A DNA stretch of 9,464 bases from an uncultured Streptococcus sp. (GTDB lineage: Bacteria; Bacillota; Bacilli; Lactobacillales; Streptococcaceae): contig CAJZGQ010000038.1 of NCBI GenBank assembly GCA_916048115.1, forward strand, positions 1-9,464. The letters are read 5' to 3'. The notes below the pieces were generated by a model. That model made no database searches. It was not told where the DNA came from and saw only the letters and a list, made by a program, of their open reading frames with translations. Positions within the stretch are counted from its first letter, which is position 1. Every line of letters starts with the position of its first letter. The translations under genes and the position numbers were made by a program. This document shows, one piece after another, positions 6,171-9,464 of the stretch.

Positions 6171-7410
6171 TGTCAAAGCCGTAGAGTGTCGCAAGATAAT
6201 CTTCTGGTTTTTCTGCTCGACGAATCAAACGGGCCTGCCCATCTTCTTGAAGCAAAACTTCTGCTGAACGCAACTTAGCATTGTACTGATACCCCATTGA
6301 AAATCCATGGGCTCCAGTGTCATGGATCACGAGCAAATCTCCAATCTCCGTCACGGGTAGTTCTCGTTGTTTCGCAAATTTATCGTTATTTTCACAGAGA
6401 CTTCCCACGACATCAACCACTTCAGTTGGTCCATCTGGACGATCCATATTGGTAATATGGTGATAAGCACCGTACATAGCCGGTCTGAGAAGATTCACAG
6501 CTGAAGCATCGACGCCCACATAGGTCCGGTAGGTTTTCTTTTTATGAGTGACTCTGGTTACCAGGAGGCCGTGTGCAGCCAGCATAAAGCGACCAAGCTC
6601 GGTATAGATTTTCACATGACCAAGTCCTGCCGGTTTGAGAATCGCATCAAAGACGCGGTGTACGCCCTCCCCAATAATGGCAATATCATTTGGTTCTTGC
6701 TCTGGCTTGTAATTGACCCCAACTCCACCAGAGAGGTTGATGAAGCCCAAGTGAACACCTGTTTTCTCGACGACTTCCACTGCCAATTCAAAAAGTTGAC
6801 GCGCTAGCTCTGGATAGTAGTCGTTGGATACTGTATTAGAAGCCAATAAAGCGTGAATTCCAAACTCTTCCACACCTAGTTCTTTCAACTCGATAAAGGC
6901 TTGGATCAATTGCTCCTTGGTCATTCCAAACTTGGCTTCTTCCGGATTGTCCATAATATCGGTTCCCAGTTCAAAAACTCCACCAGGATTATAGCGGCAA
7001 GAAATGACCTTGGGGATGCTGGTCACAGACTTCAAGAAAGCAATGTCTTCATAGGCATCCAGATTGATAGTTGCCCCTAATTCTCTAGCATAGACAAATT
7101 CATCAGCTGGCGTGTTGTTAGAAGAAAACATGATTTCTTTTCCACTAAAGCCCAGTTTATCCGCCATCAACAATTCGACATAGCTGGCAGTGTCGACACC
7201 ACAGCCCTCTTCTTGCAAAATTTTTAGGATTGATGGGTTAGGAGTTGCCTTGATGGCAAAGTATTCCTTAAATCCTTCATTCCAAGCAAAAGCCTGATGG
7301 AGGGCACGAGCCGTTTCACGAATTCCTGCTTCATCATAGAGATGGAAAGGAGTAGGAAATTCTTGGGTCAGACTTTCTAATTGTTCACGGGTTACAAAAG
7401 GTGTTTTCAT
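6160..7410 (-). CDS. lysA: Diaminopimelate decarboxylase
   Basis: A 416-residue fold-type III PLP enzyme (group IV decarboxylase) that converts meso-diaminopimelate to L-lysine. An N-terminal alanine-racemase-like barrel carries the PLP lysine K54 in YFAIKATPNP (50-59), the glycine-rich phosphate loop LSGGVGVNY (226-234), and E271/R274 in ELGR. The C-terminal beta domain carries the substrate-site cysteine in SLCENNDKF (337-345; C339) and HDTGAHGFSMGYQYN (363-377; Y374). Two motifs depart from the textbook enzyme: ELGR for EPGR, and HALLASNT (186-193) for the usual HIGS. I read this as a subfamily trait and still prefer lysA over ornithine/arginine decarboxylase because of the SLCEN motif and length. 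Streptococcal peptidoglycan uses lysine, so the enzyme feeds both protein and wall. It is probably transcribed from its own promoter (7442-7450); the ribosome site is weak. Confidence 0.92.
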   Translation of the reverse strand: MKTPFVTREQLESLTQEFPTPFHLYDEAGIRETARALHQAFAWNEGFKEYFAIKATPNPSILKILQEEGCGVDTASYVELLMADKLGFSGKEIMFSSNNTPADEFVYARELGATINLDAYEDIAFLKSVTSIPKVISCRYNPGGVFELGTDIMDNPEEAKFGMTKEQLIQAFIELKELGVEEFGIHALLASNTVSNDYYPELARQLFELAVEVVEKTGVHLGFINLSGGVGVNYKPEQEPNDIAIIGEGVHRVFDAILKPAGLGHVKIYTELGRFMLAAHGLLVTRVTHKKKTYRTYVGVDASAVNLLRPAMYGAYHHITNMDRPDGPTEVVDVVGSLCENNDKFAKQRELPVTEIGDLLVIHDTGAHGFSMGYQYNAKLRSAEVLLQEDGQARLIRRAEKPEDYLATLYGFDIEK

Positions 7411-7441
7411 AAGCGCTCATTTCTATTCTTTAGTCACTATT

Positions 7442-7470
7442 AGTATAGCACAAGTCGGAAGACAAAAAAA
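7442..7470 (-). promoter_or_regulatory. Extended -10 promoter for lysA
   Basis: The minus strand shows TGC followed by TATACT (TATACT at 7442-7447, TG at 7449-7450), an extended -10 element. The position 17 bases upstream (7465-7470) is only a T-run, so the -35 is poor and overlaps the U-tract of the terminator before it. A start near 7435 would give a leader of about 25 bases, too short for a lysine riboswitch. Confidence 0.65.
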
Positions 7471-7491
7471 GCCGAGGCAACTGCCCCAGCT
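7464..7491 (-). terminator. Intrinsic terminator after the BI-1 gene
   Basis: On the minus strand AGCTGGGGCA (7482-7491) pairs with TGCCTCGGCT (7470-7479), with two G·T wobbles, across a 2-base gap (or a 6-base loop if the last two pairs open). Seven Ts follow directly (7464-7470). It lies 14 bases after the BI-1 stop codon and ends that transcription unit before lysA. Confidence 0.88.
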
Positions 7492-7505
7492 CAATTACTC
7501 TTTGA

Positions 7506-8192
7506 TTAGTCGTTTCTTCCGAAGATACGAAGAAGGCTGATAAAGAGGTTGATAAAGTCAAGATAAAGTTCCAAAGCCATCGCTACTGCCCAACCTGTAG
7601 CAGGTTGACCATTTGTTTGATCATAGACATAGCGAATCTTTTGGTTATCCCAAGCTGTCAATCCTGCAAAGAGGAAGACAGAGATAATACTCAAGATATA
7701 GTCCATTCCAGAACTTCTCAAGAACATATTCACAACAGAAGCGATGATCACACCGATCAAGACTCCCATCAAGGCACGTCCCATTCCAGATAGGTCTTTT
7801 TTCACGACACGTCCAATAGCTCCCATGACAATAAACATCAAGGCACTGACCAAGAAAGCCTTATAGACAGTTGCTTGCATGTAGCGAGCAATGATAAAGC
7901 TCAAGGTAAAGCCATTCAAAGCGGAGTAGATCAAGAAGATCGGAAGAGCAGACGGGCTATTTTTAACAGCCTTCCCACTTGCAACAAAGACCAAGATCAA
8001 TTCTACAACCACTGCTGCATAGTAAACCATTGGTGCTGTTGTCAAGATTTGAACGAAGAAATCTTGAAAGACTGTCATCATAAGACCAGAGACAAGGGCT
8101 GAAATCCCAACACCGATCCCAACTAATGAGTAGATTTTGTTATAAAAAGCATTCAATCCACTTTGTTCTTGGATTACTGAATCATTATACAT
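7506..8192 (-). CDS. Bax inhibitor-1 (BI-1/YetJ) family membrane protein
   Basis: A 228-residue polytopic membrane protein of the BI-1/TMBIM family. Hydrophobic segments fall at about 20-42, 54-71, 82-103, 109-127, 138-156, 165-181 and 201-222, consistent with the six-plus-one helix bundle. The family's aspartate pair is present: D182 in TAWDNQKI (179-186) and D212 in LYLDFINLF (209-217). In the Bacillus relative YetJ, two conserved aspartates form a pH-sensitive gate for calcium leak. Transport by this protein has not been shown and is inference. The ATG follows a good AAAGGAA ribosome site. The gene starts 28 bases after the HD gene stop and is followed by a terminator, so the two are probably co-transcribed. 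No functional link between them is known to me. Confidence 0.92.
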   Translation of the reverse strand: MYNDSVIQEQSGLNAFYNKIYSLVGIGVGISALVSGLMMTVFQDFFVQILTTAPMVYYAAVVVELILVFVASGKAVKNSPSALPIFLIYSALNGFTLSFIIARYMQATVYKAFLVSALMFIVMGAIGRVVKKDLSGMGRALMGVLIGVIIASVVNMFLRSSGMDYILSIISVFLFAGLTAWDNQKIRYVYDQTNGQPATGWAVAMALELYLDFINLFISLLRIFGRND

Positions 8193-8220
8193 ATAAACAA
8201 GTTCCTTTCAAATTTGTTTA

Positions 8221-8712
8221 CTACGATTTTAACATTTTTCGATGAAAAAATCTCCTTTTGGCCATCTTTTTACGCCAAGGTTCTGAAGCTTCCTTAACAG
8301 CCCAGTATTTATCCACCATGGTCACCACAAAAGATTCTTTGTAGCGAGGCGGGGCAAGGGTAGCTCCCCACATGTGTTTAATAATGATGTCTTCTTCCTT
8401 GGCATTGAGATCTGTGATCTTTCGCGCATTTCTCACGGCAATACGTGGATGGATCCAGGCGTGACTCTTGGTAAACTTTGTCTCGCGCCAATCATAGTAA
8501 AAGAGGTCATGCAAAAGGCCACCCCGAGCCGTACTTTTGGCATCCCAACCAAATTTTTTAGCCAGTTTATAACTGGTATAGCTAACATGAATGGAATGCT
8601 CCAAGCGATTGGAATGAATATGGTGGGGAATGTCGGCTAATTTTTGAACCTTAGGATGCTGGATCAGATGGCCTACATAGGTCATGTATTCTTTGTCACG
8701 ATGATATTGCAT
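8221..8712 (-). CDS. HD-domain phosphohydrolase-like protein
   Basis: A 163-residue protein with an HD-superfamily metal site: H39 in RLEHSIHVS (36-44), the paired HD (H68-D69) in GGLLHDLFYYDW (64-75), H88 in AWIHPRIAV (85-93), H113 in KHMWG (112-116), and D134 in MVDKYW (132-137). This spacing matches the single-domain HD hydrolases that Firmicutes commonly carry as conserved unknowns; the substrate (nucleotide or other phosphoester) is not known. The C-terminus is strongly basic (147-163: RKKMAKRRFFHRKMLKS), which may contact nucleic acid or lipid. The ATG has GAAAGGTG (8721-8728) 8 bases upstream. It lies between the RNA methyltransferase gene (82-base gap) and the BI-1 gene (28-base gap). 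Confidence 0.88.
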   Translation of the reverse strand: MQYHRDKEYMTYVGHLIQHPKVQKLADIPHHIHSNRLEHSIHVSYTSYKLAKKFGWDAKSTARGGLLHDLFYYDWRETKFTKSHAWIHPRIAVRNARKITDLNAKEEDIIIKHMWGATLAPPRYKESFVVTMVDKYWAVKEASEPWRKKMAKRRFFHRKMLKS

Positions 8713-8732
8713 AAGATAACCACCTTTCGTTG

Positions 8733-8756
8733 ATAAGCTCTCCCAATAAGATCTCC
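8733..8756. repeat. Tandem imperfect 11-base repeat upstream of the HD gene
   Basis: On the plus strand ATAAGCTCTCC (8733-8743) is followed after two bases by ATAAGATCTCC (8746-8756), with 10 of 11 positions identical and a period of 13. It lies between the HD gene ribosome site and the methyltransferase stop, so it would be in the 5' leader if transcription starts upstream. It could be an operator or chance. Confidence 0.4.
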
Positions 8757-8794
8757 ATCAACTTCTTCTTACAGGTTAAGTATACTTCTTTTTC

Positions 8795-9464
8795 TCAAAA
8801 TTTCCTTAAAGAAAACATCAAAATTCCTGCTGCTACTGCAACATTCAAACTCTCTGCCCGACCTGGCATGGGAATATGAACCAGCTGGTCTGCTTGTGCC
8901 GCCATTTCCTGGCTGATGCCATTTCCTTCATTCCCCATCACCAGGATAAACTGATCGGTCTGAGGAAGCTGACGGTAGTCAATGGAAACTTCTGAAAGCG
9001 TCGTTGCGAGAACTGCTAGATGAGAGTGCGCAGCTCGTTCCAATAGTTCTTCTCGATCCAGTTTCCAGATAGGAATATGGAAATGACTGCCCTGCATGGA
9101 TCGAAGGGTCTTGAGACTGTATAGATCTGCGGAGGCTTTCGATAGCATAACGCCATCAAAGCCAGCTGCATCTGCTGTTCGAATCATCGTCCCTACATTA
9201 CCAGGATCCTGTACATCCTCCAAATAGAGGAAGCGCCCTTGTAGCTGATCCGGAAGTTCTGGCTGCTCTAGAGCGATCTCTGCGACAATCCCTTGCGGAG
9301 TCTTCGAATCTGCCAAGAGACTTAAGATCTCCGGAGTCACGACAGTGACGTTTTGGATATTCTCTACCCGGTCTAAATAGGCTTCTAAAACAAAGATCTG
9401 ACGAATCTCCGCCTGATTTTCTACTGCCTCTTCAAAGAGATGCCAACCTTCAATGAGATAGGAA
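8795..9464 (-). CDS. TrmH/SpoU-family RNA 2'-O-methyltransferase, 5' end outside the window
   Basis: A SPOUT-class S-adenosylmethionine-dependent RNA ribose methyltransferase. The frame stays open to position 9464, so the true start lies beyond the window. About 222 residues are visible, and the family is usually about 245-250, so roughly 25 are missing. The visible N-terminus (YLIEGWHLFEEAV) belongs to the small RNA-binding domain. Motif 1, DPGNVGTMIRTADAAG (visible residues 86-101), motif 2, VMGNEGNGI (175-183), and motif 3, IPMPGRAESLNVAVAAGI (197-214), form the trefoil knot that binds the methyl donor. The target is not certain: relatives modify tRNA G18 or 23S rRNA, and the short substrate domain favours the 23S/RlmB-like side. 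A GTG at 9340 is not the start, because clear homologous sequence continues upstream. Confidence 0.93.
   Translation of the reverse strand, partial: SYLIEGWHLFEEAVENQAEIRQIFVLEAYLDRVENIQNVTVVTPEILSLLADSKTPQGIVAEIALEQPELPDQLQGRFLYLEDVQDPGNVGTMIRTADAAGFDGVMLSKASADLYSLKTLRSMQGSHFHIPIWKLDREELLERAAHSHLAVLATTLSEVSIDYRQLPQTDQFILVMGNEGNGISQEMAAQADQLVHIPMPGRAESLNVAVAAGILMFSLRKF

Noticed and set aside
6171..6176. TTGACA as the -35 box of the yneF promoter
   Set aside because: It is 23 bases from the TATAAT; TTGAAA at 6165-6170 has the correct 17-base spacing.
6544..6807. Plus-strand 87-codon open frame
   Set aside because: Antisense to the PLP-binding part of lysA; no independent support.
7411..7441. 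Lysine riboswitch before lysA
   Set aside because: The leader from the predicted start is only about 25 bases, far shorter than an L-box, and no complex structure is visible.
9338..9340. GTG as start of the RNA methyltransferase
   Set aside because: The frame continues upstream to the window edge with sequence typical of the family's N-terminal domain, so the gene is cut by the window.
1..9464. Defence system, prophage, insertion sequence or CRISPR array
   Set aside because: All frames with support are recognisable core genes in a conserved order; no direct-repeat array, transposase or integrase with an intact active site is present, and the xerD-like gene is a core streptococcal gene.

Overview
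The window is an ordinary chromosomal core region of a low-GC Gram-positive bacterium, very probably an oral/viridans Streptococcus (mitis/sanguinis type). Three things support this: the syntenic block murI–rdgB–phosphodiesterase–CBS–xerD-like–scpA–scpB–rluB–yidD, an RdgB with the long streptococcal-type N-terminal extension, and a catalytically degenerate XerD-like protein between the CBS gene and scpA. Species cannot be fixed from the window. Every gene lies on the minus strand, so transcription runs from the right edge (9464) towards position 1. I see no mobile element, CRISPR array, RNA gene or phage gene.

Right part (9464 to about 7460): a SPOUT (TrmH/SpoU) RNA methyltransferase cut by the window edge, then an HD-domain phosphohydrolase-like protein, then a Bax-inhibitor-1 family seven-helix membrane protein. 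A good intrinsic terminator (7464-7491) ends this unit. Immediately beyond it, with the -35 region falling on the terminator U-tract, is an extended -10 promoter for lysA (diaminopimelate decarboxylase, last step of lysine synthesis; lysine is also the cross-linking residue of streptococcal peptidoglycan).

Left part (6170 to 98): a promoter with TTGAAA, a 17-bp spacer and an extended TGATATAAT -10 box starts inside the last codons of lysA and drives a ten-gene unit: yneF, murI, rdgB, a YfcE/MJ0936-type phosphodiesterase, a two-CBS protein of the YkuL/CbpB/DarB type, xerD-like, scpA, scpB, rluB, yidD. From murI onwards every adjacent pair overlaps by 1 to 25 bases, so translation is probably coupled along nine genes. 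The unit joins cell-wall precursor supply (MurI), nucleotide-pool cleaning (RdgB), possible c-di-AMP sensing (CBS protein), chromosome condensation/segregation (ScpA/ScpB with Smc), rRNA pseudouridylation (RluB) and membrane protein insertion (YidD). Beyond yidD is a striking 48-base imperfect hairpin (23-70) without a U-tract, which I read as probably a dispersed intergenic repeat that may continue off the left edge.

I did not find a new multi-gene system here. The items most worth a second look are the hairpin/repeat at the left edge, the XerD-like protein that has lost most catalytic residues yet is kept in the scpAB unit, the uncharacterised N-terminal domain of RdgB, and possible RNA structures over the ribosome binding sites of murI and the BI-1 gene.
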